From positions 14,684,220-14,748,219 of the forward strand of contig OZ022240.1 of assembly GCA_963978895.1 (NCBI GenBank): a stretch of DNA of 64,000 bases, written 5' to 3'. The notes below the pieces were generated by a model. That model was not told the DNA's origin and made no database searches. It was given only the letters and a program-made list of their open reading frames with translations. Below, piece by piece: positions 1 through 39,845 of this stretch. The stretch's first letter is position 1; each line of letters begins with the position of its first letter. The position numbers and the translations under genes were made by a program. The DNA comes from Erpobdella octoculata (lineage: Eukaryota; Annelida; Clitellata; Hirudinida; Erpobdellidae).

Positions 1-577
1 TTTGGTTTCCAGGACTTCAAATGTGGGGTGGAAAATAGGGTTATTTGGTTTTTAAAGTAACTGCCGCTCAAAAACTGTAAATACCACAGATGTAAAAATT
101 AGTATTTAGTTTCTATTCTAAAAATAAAGATATACGTATTTTACCATTTTTTTAACATTTGGTTTCCAGGACTTCAAATGTGGGGTGGAAAATAAAGTTA
201 TTTGGTTTTTAATGTAACTGCTACTCAAAAACTGTAGATGCTACAGGAGTAAAAATTAGTATTTGGTTTCTACTCCAAAAATAATGATATACGTGTTTTA
301 CCATTTTTTGAAAATTTGGTTTCCAGGAATTCAAATATGGGGTGGAAAATAGGGTTACTTGGTTTTTAAAGTAACTGCTACTCAAAAACCGTAAATGCTA
401 CAAAAGTAAAATTAGTATTTAGTTTCTACTCTAAAAATAACGATGCACGTGTTTCACCATTTTTTGAAAATTTGGTTTCCAGGACCTCAAATGTGAAGTG
501 GAAAAAGGGTTATTTGATTTTAAAATAACTGCTACTCAAAAACTGTAAGTGCTACAGATGTGAAAATTAGTATTTTG
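1..577. repeat. 157-bp tandem satellite, about 3.7 copies
   Basis: Four successive copies begin with TTTGGTTTCCAGGA at about 1, 158, 315 and 471, a period of about 157 bp, each followed by the same AT-rich body. The first copy starts at the window edge, so the array may extend upstream. A 40-bp orphan piece of the same unit lies at 52,750-52,790. No coding content seen. It lies in or upstream of the intron before the first visible collagen exon. Confidence 0.85.
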
Positions 578-589
578 AGGTTTTGTGCC

Positions 590-905
590 GGTTGAAAGTA
601 GATGAGTTCAGTTTATCACCGGACGGACGGGCCAAGCCGTTATTTTAGGGTCTTCATACGGCCCTGCCCAAACCTTAAATCAAGGTGGGACGGGCCGAGA
701 TTTTTAACCAAGTATATAGACATTTTGGTGATTTTAGGGTGTTCAGACGGGCCGGGCTAAACCTGAAGTCAAGGTGGGACGGGCCGAAGTTTTTTATCAA
801 GTATATAGAACTTTTAGGCCTGTAAAAACGGGTCGTGCCGGGCCAGGAATTTCGGTTTTTGAAACGGGCTGGGCCAAGTTGTCGACGGGCCGAGCCGAGA
901 CCTAA
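590..905. repeat. GC-rich dispersed repeat with about 92-bp subunits
   Basis: Locally GC-rich stretch with many GACGGGCC/GGGCCGGGC words. Two subunits match in order at about 641 and 733 (TTTTAGGGT..TTCA.ACGGSCC, then AAGGTGGGACGGGCCGA, then AAGTATATAGA). Composition is unlike the surrounding AT-rich DNA, as expected for a dispersed transposon-derived repeat. Bases 906-992 continue into another fragment that truncates the 3' LTR of the neighbouring Gypsy element. No ORF of interest. Confidence 0.6.
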
Positions 906-992
906 AAAATTGATCCGTGCAATACACTACTATGTATGCACGATTTAAATTCTCTAATTTCATGCGAGCGAAGCCGCTACGGGCACTGCTAG

Positions 993-1043
993 TAGACATA
1001 TAATTTAATAATTAATGTCCATGGATCTAACACCTCCCTTCAG
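993..1043 (-). repeat. Truncated 3' LTR stub (993-1032) plus polypurine tract
   Basis: Minus-strand AAGGGAGGTG directly precedes TGTTAGATCC, the start of the LTR. Forty bases match the 5' LTR exactly and then homology stops at 993. The sequence beyond (905-992) belongs to another repeat whose end reads CTAGCAGTGCCCGT on the minus strand. Confidence 0.8.
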
Positions 1044-3532
1044 TTAGGACTTAGATGATATTTCTTTACTCTTGTATCCATGATGAGCCTCTTTGGTCGT
1101 TTGCGAAGTCTGTTGGGTCTCATTGTCGGGAGCGTGTGATTATTTCGATCTACCATTGTGCTTGGCTTATCTATTTTCTGGTTGTTAATCTGTTTCGTAA
1201 ATGGCAGATCAAACGTGTCGAAAAGTGTGCTGTGATTTTCTATCCTGGGGCGTATCTGATTTATGTGTCGTTTGCAAACGATGTTTTCAACCAACACTTG
1301 GTACACGACCCGTCCCTCTCTCTTTAAAATTTTACCTGGCACCCAAGGTGGTCGATTTGGACGAAAATCCCTTACATACATGGTTTCATCTTTATGGAAA
1401 CTCTTCCGAGGCTCAGCCTCTTTTTCTTTATTTGTTTGGGCGTGTAGTTGTTCTAAAATTGTTCTTGGTTTGAACCCCAAGAGATTTTCTGCTGGTGCTT
1501 TACCTTGTGGTGCTGCTGGACAGGGTGTTGTTCTATATGTAAACAGGACAGTTTGAAGAGCCTCTGCTGGTGGTTCTTCTCCTTTTAGTTTTTTTAGTGC
1601 CCTTTTGAAGGTGTCAACCATACGTTCTGCTTGGCCATTAGATTGAGGGTGGTATGGTGGAGATCGAAGGTGTACAATGTTATATTTTCTGCAGAAATCT
1701 TCAAAATTTGTGGATGTAAATTGAGTGCCATTGTCGGAAACCAATGTTTTAGGGTAGCCGAATCTGGAAAAGATCTTTTGTAGTTCCAGTATTGTTGCTT
1801 GTGTTGATGCGCTCTGCATTTCGACTACCTCTGGCCATTTGCTAAAAGAATCTACTAGGATCATATACATCTTACCTTCTACTGGTCCTGCAAAGTCCAC
1901 ATGCAGTCTTTCCCATGGCTTGGTTGTTGGAGTCCAGTTGCAAGGAGTTTCATGGCTTGGACTTTTTGCTGCCATTTGACATTGGGTGCATCTTCTTACT
2001 AACATTTCGATGTCATTGTTTATGCCTTGCCAATACACGTGTTCTCTTGCGAGTGATTTCATTCGACAAATTCCTGGGTGACCTTTGTGAAGCATCTGTA
2101 ACACGCGTTCTTGTAAACTGTCAGGAACAACTATTCTTTCTCCGAACATGATGCATCCATTCTGTATGGATAATTCAGATTTCAATGTGCACAACTGGGA
2201 AATGTGTTTTGAAGGTTTCTTTGGCCAGCTTCCTGTTTGTAAGTTTTGGTGGATGAGTTTTAGCTTCTCGTCATTTGTTGTTGCTGTGCAAATCTCTGGG
2301 TGACTAACAGGAAGTGCGTTAATAGTTCTTATGAATGAAGCATCGACATCTTTGTTTATTTTGGCTATCACTTTGTCTACCTCTGTTGTTCTCTTGCTCT
2401 CCAAGTCGTCATTTGTAACCGTTTGGATCATGAACTTCTTGGCAAACAGTTTGAACTCTGGAAGATGTTCAATCCAAGGAAAGCCGAGAAGATCGTTGGT
2501 GTTTGTGACATGGCAGATGGCATGTCCATGATAAACTCTATGTGCATCATCTATGATGGCAAACGGTGTCGCAAACTGTCCGTCAATATGAAGTGGTTCA
2601 CCATTAGCAACTTTATATTCGCCTTCGACTGGTGAGAGTTGTGGACATCCGAGGTTCTTCCATGTTTGCCGGGAGACCAAAGTGATGTCAGCACCAGTGT
2701 CCAGTTGCAAACGAGCATCGTAGTCTCCAATTTTGACACGAACAAACCTTTGTGTGTTTTCTTGTGTACTTGCTACTGCGGAGATCGTGTGCTGACGGTG
2801 CGATTTCTTCCAGTGTTTCTTATGCTGCTGTTGTTGTGTTGTTTGTCTTGGGCAATCACTCTTCCAGTGATTTCCGTTGCAAATGGGGCAAGGGCTGGGT
2901 GGACTTTTCTTGTGTGGTGATGGTTTAAAAGATGAGCGACTGTGATGGTGATTGTGACTCCTGACGGCACTGATGTTTTGGTGCATGACTGTTGGCTGTT
3001 CCAGAAGTTTGGCATCTTCTTTTACTGTTTTTAACGCATGATAATCTTGAACCAGCTCTTTGAATATTACTGATTCGTTGTCGTCCATTCGTCGGAGGAA
3101 ACGCATTCGGTAGTCGGCTAGTTCAGGTGCTTGGAACGCAAAAACTAAAGCCAGACATTTGAATGTGTCGTCAGTGATTTTGTTTACCTCCGCCTCTTCG
3201 CAGTTTGCGTTCAATAGATTAGCAAAAGAATTGAAATCATCACTAGGGTTGAAAATTTGTCTAAAACACTCAAACCTTTTTCTGAGAAGACTCTTCTGAG
3301 GAGAAAATATCTTTTTCATTGTAGTGACTGTTTCTTGCCAACTGAGGTCGTTTGGAGTTTGTGGGCTGATGTGCGTGTTGAACGTTTTGTATGAGTCATC
3401 ATCCAGTAATGATACCAGCACTTTGGTTTTTGTTCTTTCGTCTAGCTGTTGGTCGTCGATGAGGTCGTTGAAACGACGAAACCACAAATCGAAAGAATTT
3501 GTTTTCTCCGGGTTGTATGTGAATTTGTCCAT
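1040..3532 (-). CDS. Retrotransposon gag-protease-integrase polyprotein (no RT)
   Basis: An uninterrupted 830-residue ORF. The N-terminal 210 residues look like Gypsy Gag, followed by one zinc knuckle (CPICNGNHWKSDC, about residues 215-227). A retropepsin active site follows (LDTGADITLVS, about 276). The protease runs to about 370, then about 45 residues lead directly into the integrase: the HHCC zinc-binding region (LHKGHPGICRMK...CTQC, about 480-520), then the catalytic core with D (LHVDFAGP), D (VSDNGTQFTS) and E (HPQSNGQAERMV), about 540-650, and a basic C-terminus. The FADD-type RT box and RNase H that normally separate protease from integrase are missing, without breaking the frame. The start is the first ATG after the LTR leader. 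Either a deletion derivative that happened to stay open or a maintained non-autonomous form; sequence alone cannot decide. Confidence 0.85.
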   Translation of the reverse strand: MDKFTYNPEKTNSFDLWFRRFNDLIDDQQLDERTKTKVLVSLLDDDSYKTFNTHISPQTPNDLSWQETVTTMKKIFSPQKSLLRKRFECFRQIFNPSDDFNSFANLLNANCEEAEVNKITDDTFKCLALVFAFQAPELADYRMRFLRRMDDNESVIFKELVQDYHALKTVKEDAKLLEQPTVMHQNISAVRSHNHHHSRSSFKPSPHKKSPPSPCPICNGNHWKSDCPRQTTQQQQHKKHWKKSHRQHTISAVASTQENTQRFVRVKIGDYDARLQLDTGADITLVSRQTWKNLGCPQLSPVEGEYKVANGEPLHIDGQFATPFAIIDDAHRVYHGHAICHVTNTNDLLGFPWIEHLPEFKLFAKKFMIQTVTNDDLESKRTTEVDKVIAKINKDVDASFIRTINALPVSHPEICTATTNDEKLKLIHQNLQTGSWPKKPSKHISQLCTLKSELSIQNGCIMFGERIVVPDSLQERVLQMLHKGHPGICRMKSLAREHVYWQGINNDIEMLVRRCTQCQMAAKSPSHETPCNWTPTTKPWERLHVDFAGPVEGKMYMILVDSFSKWPEVVEMQSASTQATILELQKIFSRFGYPKTLVSDNGTQFTSTNFEDFCRKYNIVHLRSPPYHPQSNGQAERMVDTFKRALKKLKGEEPPAEALQTVLFTYRTTPCPAAPQGKAPAENLLGFKPRTILEQLHAQTNKEKEAEPRKSFHKDETMYVRDFRPNRPPWVPGKILKREGRVVYQVLVENIVCKRHINQIRPRIENHSTLFDTFDLPFTKQINNQKIDKPSTMVDRNNHTLPTMRPNRLRKRPKRLIMDTRVKKYHLSPN

Positions 3533-3689
3533 CCTTTGTAGAACGTTTTAAAACAAATTATCGCTTGATGTGCGTGTTGAGTCCCTGCCTTGCATCGCCT
3601 CCAGCATCTTCATCAGGACTAATTGTTGGTCCGAGAGTTGCTTTACTAACGCTGTGAAGTCTGAAGTTGCCATTTCCTCGTCGCCAATT

Positions 3690-3879
3690 TGTTATATCTT
3701 TATTATAAGAAAACAACGCAGGTACCTACAACACTTTATTACCAATAACGAACAACTAATACGAGTCAGAACTCGAACGGAAAATAATAATAGTATGGCC
3801 GCCAACTCGCAATGATGTCCGCGTCCATAGATATAACAATAGACATATAATTTAATAATTAATGTCCATGGATCTAACA
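3690..3879 (-). repeat. 5' LTR of the RT-less Gypsy element
   Basis: Bounded by TG...CA on both strands, and its first 40 bp (minus orientation) repeat at 993-1032. The LTR edge at 3879 is only 16 bases upstream of the collagen splice acceptor (AG at 3894-3895). The terminal bases ATCTAACA contain a good branch-point match (CTAAC) about 17 nt from that AG, so the LTR end may supply the branch site. Confidence 0.8.
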
Positions 3880-3895
3880 AGTATTTTTGTCACAG

Positions 3896-33014
<29,119 letters not shown>

Positions 33015-33704
33015 ATCACATTCTTTAAGCTGCAATTCAAGCATTTGATGGTACATAATTCTGTCTGAGATTTTTTTTATCAAGTTTTCATCATCATTTG
33101 AGTTATGTCATTCTGCCTTAAGTACTTTACACCAGATATTAGATAGTATTATTTCACTGGAGTTTGTTATCACATGTTTGTATAACTGAGTCTTAAACTC
33201 TCCATTCTGTTAAGTTTTTGTTTATTCTTTATGAATCTTGCTTAGACGGATAATTAGATTGATGAATCAGGTGCTCTTTGTACAGGTGACGCATCTCTTA
33301 AAAGATTCTAGTTTGGCACTCTTAACAGAATATTTTTCAATGAAATTTCCTAACGAAGGAGTTGTATTTATTATGTAAAACTGAATTGATTGGTATTGAA
33401 TGACCATGACGTTAAAAAAGACTTCATTTATAACACAATTGAATTTGCTTTGTTGCAAATGCCAAGGCACTATGAACAAAATAGAAATGGAGTATTAACA
33501 AATTTTACATTTGTTCAAAATATACAAAAAAACTGCACAAGACGAAAAATATTTTTGGGTTTCACCCAGTTTTTTTCGTGCTTTTACGTAATTTTTATTT
33601 ATTCTGACACATCGTTACGGGACAACGTCTAGTAAGGAGAACCAACGCTAAATAATAGGAAGCTGTAGCAAACGGATGTCAACCGGTCTGGGTGAGACAG
33701 CTCG
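33015..33704. other. Interval between the convergent collagen and BTB genes
   Basis: Holds the collagen 3' UTR (no AATAAA found) and, on the minus strand, the likely 3' UTR of the BTB gene, with a minus-strand AATAAA at about 33,596. No further gene or repeat recognised. Confidence 0.5.
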
Positions 33705-34715
33705 TTAGTTGCAAAGTGTAGTGGTGCAAGCTCTGCAGTTCATATTCGGAGCTGTTGGCGGGTTAGCTATTTGTTCGTTTGTGCGGTACAATGCGTGGCA
33801 TCTAATTGCCTCATTTAATATAGCCCAACATTCTGGATTGTCGAAAAGCCAGCTGACTTTTTCAACTTTACAGACAAGACATTCTGGGGAGATATGCATT
33901 AACCTTACGCAGTTGCGTAACATTTTTGGTGCTAGAGTCATTCTTTCTTTTCTATTGTAATCGATCCAGTAGGCCATAGCACAGAAGACGTCTAGCTCTG
34001 AAGAGACGTGGAGTCGATCATCTGACAGAAGTAGCATTAATCTTTCGGGGTGCAGCCAGAGAAAGTGTTTTGTCTCACAGATTTCAAGGAAATTTTGCAG
34101 GATGTAGTTGTAAATCGGATCTCTTATTTCGAACATGCCGTAATGATCAGCAAGAACGTAGTGAAAGATTGCGTTCTCTGGGTGATTGCATAACAGAAAC
34201 TTTTTGCATACCTCTCTTACGGGGTTCATGTCCAAGAGTTGCGATAATTCTAATAGAGGAGCGATGTATTCATCTTCTATCTGTCTTTCAGCATCTACGT
34301 ATAAAATGTTTAAAAACAAAATAACGGCATTTACGTTGTACTCGTGTAAATCTACATTGATTATTTCTTGATCGGAAAACTTTTTAAAATTTTCTAAAAC
34401 TCTTTCACTGTATGCCGATAGAACCACTTTGTGTGCTTTTACAACGCCATCGCAACACTTAAACACAACATCGCACATTTTCTGTTCTAACCACAGCATA
34501 CAAATGTGGTTGCCTACAGTATGACATCTCTCTTCGTCCATAACACATTGCAGGGTCCTGGTGGCACCACCCAGGTCCTGGTAAGTGACGGACGCCTTAC
34601 CTGCTTGGTCATATCCGGATTTGTTTGGCTCTGAGCTGATAAAAAATTCACTCTTTGTTTTTTTTGATATCTCTGTGCTGTTCTTATAGGAAGACTTGCT
34701 GTCGGGTTTTGACAT
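33705..34715 (-). CDS. BTB-BACK (kelch-like family) protein, no kelch repeats
   Basis: Intronless ORF of 336 residues. Residues about 70-180 form a BTB/POZ domain (CDVVFKCCDGVVKAHKVVLSA, then NAVILFLNILYVD); about 185-300 a BACK domain (VCKKFLLCNHPENAIFHYVL, DVFCAMAYWIDYNRKER, LRNCVRLMHISPECL). BTB-BACK proteins usually dimerise and bring substrates to cullin-3 ubiquitin ligases; C-terminal kelch repeats normally bind the substrate. Here the ORF stops soon after BACK (CRACTTTLCN) and I find no kelch exon downstream, so it is either a short BTB-BACK protein or lacks a spliced 3' part. The start is the first ATG of the frame (MSKPDSKSS). Absence of introns could mean an old retrocopy, but the frame is intact. 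Convergent with collagen IV. Confidence 0.82.
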   Translation of the reverse strand: MSKPDSKSSYKNSTEISKKTKSEFFISSEPNKSGYDQAGKASVTYQDLGGATRTLQCVMDEERCHTVGNHICMLWLEQKMCDVVFKCCDGVVKAHKVVLSAYSERVLENFKKFSDQEIINVDLHEYNVNAVILFLNILYVDAERQIEDEYIAPLLELSQLLDMNPVREVCKKFLLCNHPENAIFHYVLADHYGMFEIRDPIYNYILQNFLEICETKHFLWLHPERLMLLLSDDRLHVSSELDVFCAMAYWIDYNRKERMTLAPKMLRNCVRLMHISPECLVCKVEKVSWLFDNPECWAILNEAIRCHALYRTNEQIANPPTAPNMNCRACTTTLCN

Positions 34716-35180
34716 GGGAATACCGTATTTCCAGACTAATAACGGTCAAATACCTGCTTGAACAAAAATGGTATTGATATAAAAAAAATAATTAAAAAAC
34801 AAGCAATTCACTATTTAAAATAACTTTAAAATATCTTAAAATTCTGAAAAAATTCAAAAAAAGATTGCATAACCTAAATATCAACATGTAAATAAAATTC
34901 TCAGACTGCAGCGAGCAACCTCATTTAAAACTTAAAAATTGATGAATACATCAATAAAATTTATATATTTCTCTTATAATTAGTGAAACATTTCTTTCGA
35001 GATGTTTAAATCAGTTCCGATCTTTCATTTAAATATTGTTGCAATTTAGTTATTTTCATTTCTTTATATGACGTAAACAATAATATCGATGATGTCGAAA
35101 AAAGATATTTAAGCGTGGCGGCATGACCGTATCATTTTTCACCGATGAATATGAATACTTGCATATACATATTAATTTAT
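34716..35180. other. Upstream region of the BTB gene, nothing recognised
   Basis: AT-rich DNA that should hold the BTB gene's 5' UTR and promoter. No clear motif or other exon identified. Confidence 0.4.
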
Positions 35181-35395
35181 ACAAATACTAGCGGGGTTAC
35201 CCGGGGTTTTTAGAGGATTTTCTATAGTTTTTATTTCCCTTGCTTTTTTTCTTTCTCGCTCCCGTTTCCTTCCCCACTTTCCACTTGCTCTACCGCTCCC
35301 GCTCGCTTTCCTGCTTTCCCCGCTCCTCCCGCTTTCCCGGTCCCGCTCTCGTTCGCTTCCACGCTCCCCCGCTCCCAGGCGCGGTCCCAGGATTT
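35181..35395 (-). repeat. Dispersed family B copy
   Basis: Begins ACTAGCGGGGTTACCCGGGG and continues into a CGCTCCCGTTTCC-type pyrimidine tract. It abuts a family C copy at about 35,380. Confidence 0.6.
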
Positions 35396-35570
35396 TCTGG
35401 TGGGGGGATAATAAATTTATTGTTGATTTGGAGTCTTATACTATATATTATTTTATAGATTTTAAAGTTATCATCAAGTAATGGGTGTGTTGTAAGAACA
35501 TTGCGTTTTTTTTGAGCATAAGAAATGTGTATTTTCCTATTCCTACAATACAAAATAGCATTTATATCGA
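35380..35570. repeat. Dispersed repeat family C
   Basis: Starts AGGCGCGGTCCCAGGATTTT and matches 61,042-61,235 over about 180 bp, sharing AATTTATTGTTGAT, GAGTCTTATA, TTTTAAAGTTATC and GCATAAGAAATGTG-like words in order. Two copies in this window define a dispersed, probably transposon-derived repeat. Confidence 0.65.
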
Positions 35571-36474
35571 ACCCTTATAAAAAAAAACAATTTTTTTCGC
35601 AAAGGTGCGCAGTTCATCAACATCTCCTAATCAAAAAACTTATAAAAAAGATATGTCTTCAGTCTAATTTTAACTTGTTGAATGTCTATAGAACGACGAA
35701 CATGCACCTCACTAAACGCAAATACAATATTCAAAGAGTGTAAGGTTTGATACGAAAATTTGACAGTTTTGTTGGTCAAGTTCGGCTCAAATGTATTGAA
35801 TGTAGATAAATGACAATCTTGTTGTTCAGGGTTTGAAGTTTGGCTAGAACTTTTGCATTCTCAATGCTCTCAGTGCCGATTTAAAGAATGACGTAGCCTT
35901 ATCTTAATAAAGTTGCTGCAGCGCATTTTTTTTGCTGGAAGTTCAAGATTTTTGCTTGACATCTTCAACACAATAATTAGAGTTTGTGCAATTGAATTAG
36001 TAAAACAAATAATGATTTATGAATTATAAAATTAAATACTGTACCACCTTTAGACTTCACAGAAAACAGTGGGTATTTAGTATTTTCCCTTTTCGATTAG
36101 TATAGGTATATGGAAAAACTAGTGTTCTCAACTCGCACAAACTCAATTTTTCTTTATTTTTTTTAACGATTAACGCCGGCAAACAACGAAGAATAGAAAA
36201 CCCGAAAACAACTGAAAACCGAATGAGAATCGCCTTAGCTGGATATCTTCCAGGCGCGGATTGGCCCACCGGAAAACCGAGAAATTTCCCGGTGGGCCGG
36301 TGTAAAAACAAAAAATAAAATAAAAAGGCTCTAAAAAGCAAAATCAGGACCAGGACTAAAAAACAAATACTTTTTCTTCACACTGAATCTTATAATTCAT
36401 ACGATTAAAATTTATTTGTAAATTAAGTTATTATTATAAGTATTAGGACGAGGTCATGGTCCACGTTAGTCTAA
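35571..36474. other. No host gene; short GGCCCACCGG inverted repeat
   Basis: AT-rich apart from about 36,250-36,300, where GGCCCACCGGAAAACCGAGA is followed by CCCGGTGGGCC, a small hairpin typical of some transposon termini. No coding sequence recognised. Confidence 0.4.
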
Positions 36475-37533
36475 AGGCGGGCGCACACGAACAACAAAAT
36501 TGAACAACTAAAGCACGCTCCACATCGAAAAACTTGAGTTGACGCGACCCGATAAAATCTGGCACGTCCAGTGCGATCGGAGTTTGTAGATGTGGCATAG
36601 CCTTGCGACTCCGCACGCCTGGATGTTGACCCAGTCGCATGTATTTCCCCGTTTAATACATGAGACTGAGTTTTATCAAGCTTGCCGAGTGCCAACGAAT
36701 CAGCGTTAAGAACTTTCTTGTCTTTAAAAAAACTGTTAAATAATAAAAATAAAAATTGAAAAAATAATTTAAATTAAATTAATAATTTATTATTTCGATA
36801 TACAAACACTATAGATAATATAGATGAGGCCATAGATATGTCTATGGATGAAGCATATGAAGCTGCCATTTTCAACCTTTCACCTGACATACTTTCTCGT
36901 GATTGGTTGGGGAAAAAACTGGGTCAAAATGTAAAATACACGCGATTACAACGTGCCAGTAGTGTCGGGTGTGTGCGTGGCTAGTTCACATCGACCGATT
37001 TGATCTGATTTTCCTGTGTTATGTTGTCGGGTCGTATCTAGTTTGTCGATGTGGAGCGTGCTTAAGTTGTGAAACTCGAGTTGCGCAGCCAAATTGCTCG
37101 TGTGCGCGTCATGAGTTGAGCAACTTTTCAAGTTGTCAACTCAGTTGCCCAACTAGTTTAGTTTTCAAATTCGTTTGAAAACTTTGGACAACTTTTAGTC
37201 ACCCGTCTTTCTGTAATTAGTTAAATAGTTCTTTTTATAAGGAAAATGTAAAAAAATAGAATGAACCAGCGAATCTGTTATAAATTTGATAAATTTTAAT
37301 GAAAAATTTTAGTAATTTGCACAAAGTTTTTTGACTTGATTATCGAATAAAATACAAAACTTGCGAGAAAAAATTGTGACGGAATTTGATTTAATGTAAT
37401 AAATTAATTTATTAGAGAATTTCAACAAAAAAATACCAACTGTTATACTCTAAGCGTGTGCGCGCAAAGGTTGCTCAAGAAATTTAGTTGTGCAACTAAA
37501 TTGCTCAAATTTGTTGTTCGTGTGCGCCCGCCT
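36475..37533. mobile_element. Harbinger-type MITE with TAA target duplication
   Basis: Ends are inverted: AGGCGGGCGCACACGAACAA at 36,475 and its reverse complement finishing at 37,533, about 28 bp with one small difference. Flanked by TAA on both sides (36472-36474, 37534-37536), as made by PIF/Harbinger transposases. Internal TTGAGCAACTT/AAGTTG words give further symmetry. No transposase ORF, so non-autonomous. Confidence 0.72.
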
Positions 37534-37739
37534 TAACATACCATTGACGTCCTATAACACAGTAGTTGTTTGGAGTGCCAGGCAAAGAATTTTAATATAC
37601 TTCTAGAAAGCAATGACTCATCAATACGCAGAGGGAATTTTTGTAAACATTCCCTGTTTCAAAATCTTAAAAATTCATTTTAAATTGGCTGTTTATTCAA
37701 TTAAATGTTAGAATTAAGCAAACTGGTTATTTTATAAAT

Positions 37740-38072
<333 letters not shown>

Positions 38073-38428
38073 GATTGTAACCTAAATAAAAGTTTGTAAA
38101 AACATTTTTTTAATAAATTCGTTAATTTTTTAAATGAATTTCAATCTCATTTCGGAATAACCAATTTAAATCTGCTTTCTTGTTTCAAGGTATTGTGGAA
38201 AATGGTTTAAGTTTGAAATAAATTTAAAAATATTTTTAGATTCATTATGACTATTCACTATATTAAATTATTTTTGATTATGTTTATAGTTTATAGATTC
38301 AAATTGCCATTACAGCTAATACTTTTAGATTTTTAAATAATAGACTTAATTTAATAGTTTTAGCTTTTAGTAACATAGTTAATGTTGAAACTATGAACGT
38401 AACATATATCTTATCTTATTAAATATTA
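38073..38428. other. No gene seen
   Basis: AT-rich sequence between the microsatellite and the hAT transposase relic. Confidence 0.4.
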
Positions 38429-39640
38429 GATGAATTCAAGTTCATTGACTTATAACAAAGCAAAGCCAAAGAGAACAGCAAGAGGAGGGGCAGAAAAAGT
38501 TCGAGCCAAAAAAAAGAAAAGAATTCGATGGAGATGCAAAGTTTTGTAAGCAGCTAGCAACTTATTTTTAAAATTCTTCTGATGTTGAAATAACATTAGT
38601 TAAAGATAATTAATTTCATGGTGTAGAATCTGCAAATGATTTGGTAAAGGTTGGAACAGATCACAACAATTTAAATCAAACTATGATAAATGATAATGAT
38701 GAACAGGGACCCCAGTCTCAAGTAGTAAAAATGATAACAAGTAAAAATGAAGTTTTGATAAATGAGCATGAAAAAGAGATTAGGCAATCTCTGAATGAAA
38801 GTACTAGAATTTTAAGACAAGCAGAAGTTCCAGGACTTCAAAATGAAGTTGTTTCAAATGAACATGAAATGAATCATCAAAATCCTTTTCGATGTAAAGC
38901 AAATGAGTCATTTTATTTTCAAACTCCATGCGCCACATCCATTGATTCATTTTTCAAATATCACCCACAGCAACCTGTGTGTGATGTGCCTTATAATCCA
39001 AAAGAGGCTTACAAACGTCAAGATGGAATACAAAGACAATGGCTAAGTTACTCAGTGGAGAGGAAAGCTTTATTTTGCTCTGTTTGCCTTACATATGACA
39101 AATCTGAATCATCTAATAACAGATTTGTCACCGGATTTAATTCATGGAAACATAACTATCAACGTCTAGAAGAACATGAGGTATCATCAGTTCACCAAAA
39201 ATGTGCAGAAACCTACCTGATGCAAGTTAAAGGCCAAACGTTGTTGACATCATCAGAAAAATACATGCAAATACAAAAGTCAGAAATAATTTGGATCAGA
39301 TTTTTGTAGAGCAAGAGATTGGAAGATTATGTAAGAATTGCCTAGTTTGTGTATATCATGTGCTTTTAATATACAACCTTTTCTCTAAATCTCATCCAAA
39401 TTTTTTCATAATTTACAAGTTCCTTCTCACCATCTCTGTCAGTCAAGTTGCATGTGAAAGATATTTTTCCAAATTGAAACTCATCAAATCAAAAACAAAG
39501 TCTTCCCTTATTGAGTCTAAATTAGAAGCATTCATTCTCATGTGTTCTGAAAAAGACATTCTTAATTCCATCGATATTGATATTGACGTTGTGCTTGATC
39601 AGCTGACAGCTAAAAGTAAAGAGCCTTTTTGCATTATAAA
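38429..39640 (+). pseudogene. hAT transposase relic, ZMYM1-like, internally deleted
   Basis: The N-terminal part begins MNSSSLTYNKAK with AEKVRAKKKK, then stops interrupt. From 38,641 an open frame carries a TTF-type zinc finger region: FKYHPQQPVCDVPYNPKEAY, RQWLSYSVERKALFCSVC and SWKHNYQRLEEHE. At about 39,300 it jumps to a second frame (to 39,680) with the hAT C-terminal dimerisation region: FLLTISVSQVACERYFSKLK, then KLEAFILMCSEKDI. The catalytic core between them is missing, so it cannot work. It resembles hAT proteins annotated as ZMYM1-like or TTF-type zinc finger proteins. Confidence 0.75.
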
Positions 39641-39677
39641 TCAACGACATTTTACATTATATTTGTGGGTAACCGGA

Positions 39678-39845
39678 TAAAACAGAACATGATGAAACAG
39701 AACATGATGAAACAGAACATGATGAAACAGAACATGATAAAACAGGACATGATAAAACAGAACATAATAAAACAGAACAGTGAAAAAACAGAACAGTGAA
39801 GAAACATAACAGTGAACAAACAGAACAGTGATAAAACAGATCATA
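39678..39845. repeat. 15-bp minisatellite (AAACAGAACATGATG)
   Basis: About ten units; the second half varies to AAACAGAACAGTGA. Directly downstream of the hAT relic. Confidence 0.9.

Larger units (their letters stand above)
993..3879 (-). mobile_element. Gypsy-class LTR retrotransposon lacking RT/RNase H, 3' LTR truncated
   Basis: Read on the minus strand: a 190-bp 5' LTR at 3879-3690 (TGTTAGATCC...ATAACA), then a spacer starting AATTGGCGACGAGG that fits a tRNA primer-binding region, then one long gag-protease-integrase ORF, then a purine-rich tract (CTGAAGGGAGGTG) immediately before a second LTR start at 1032. Only the first 40 bp of that 3' LTR remain (1032-993), matching 3879-3840 exactly; the rest is replaced by unrelated repeat. 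No reverse transcriptase or RNase H motif is present. With the 3' LTR broken and RT absent it cannot move by itself. Target duplication cannot be tested. It sits in the intron just upstream of a collagen exon, in opposite orientation. Confidence 0.88.

Noticed and set aside
1055..3551. Several plus-strand frames of 60-97 residues
   Set aside because: Shadows of the minus-strand gag-protease-integrase ORF.
33600..33704. Kelch-repeat exon continuing the BTB-BACK gene
   Set aside because: No clear donor before the stop and no kelch motifs in the following minus-strand sequence.
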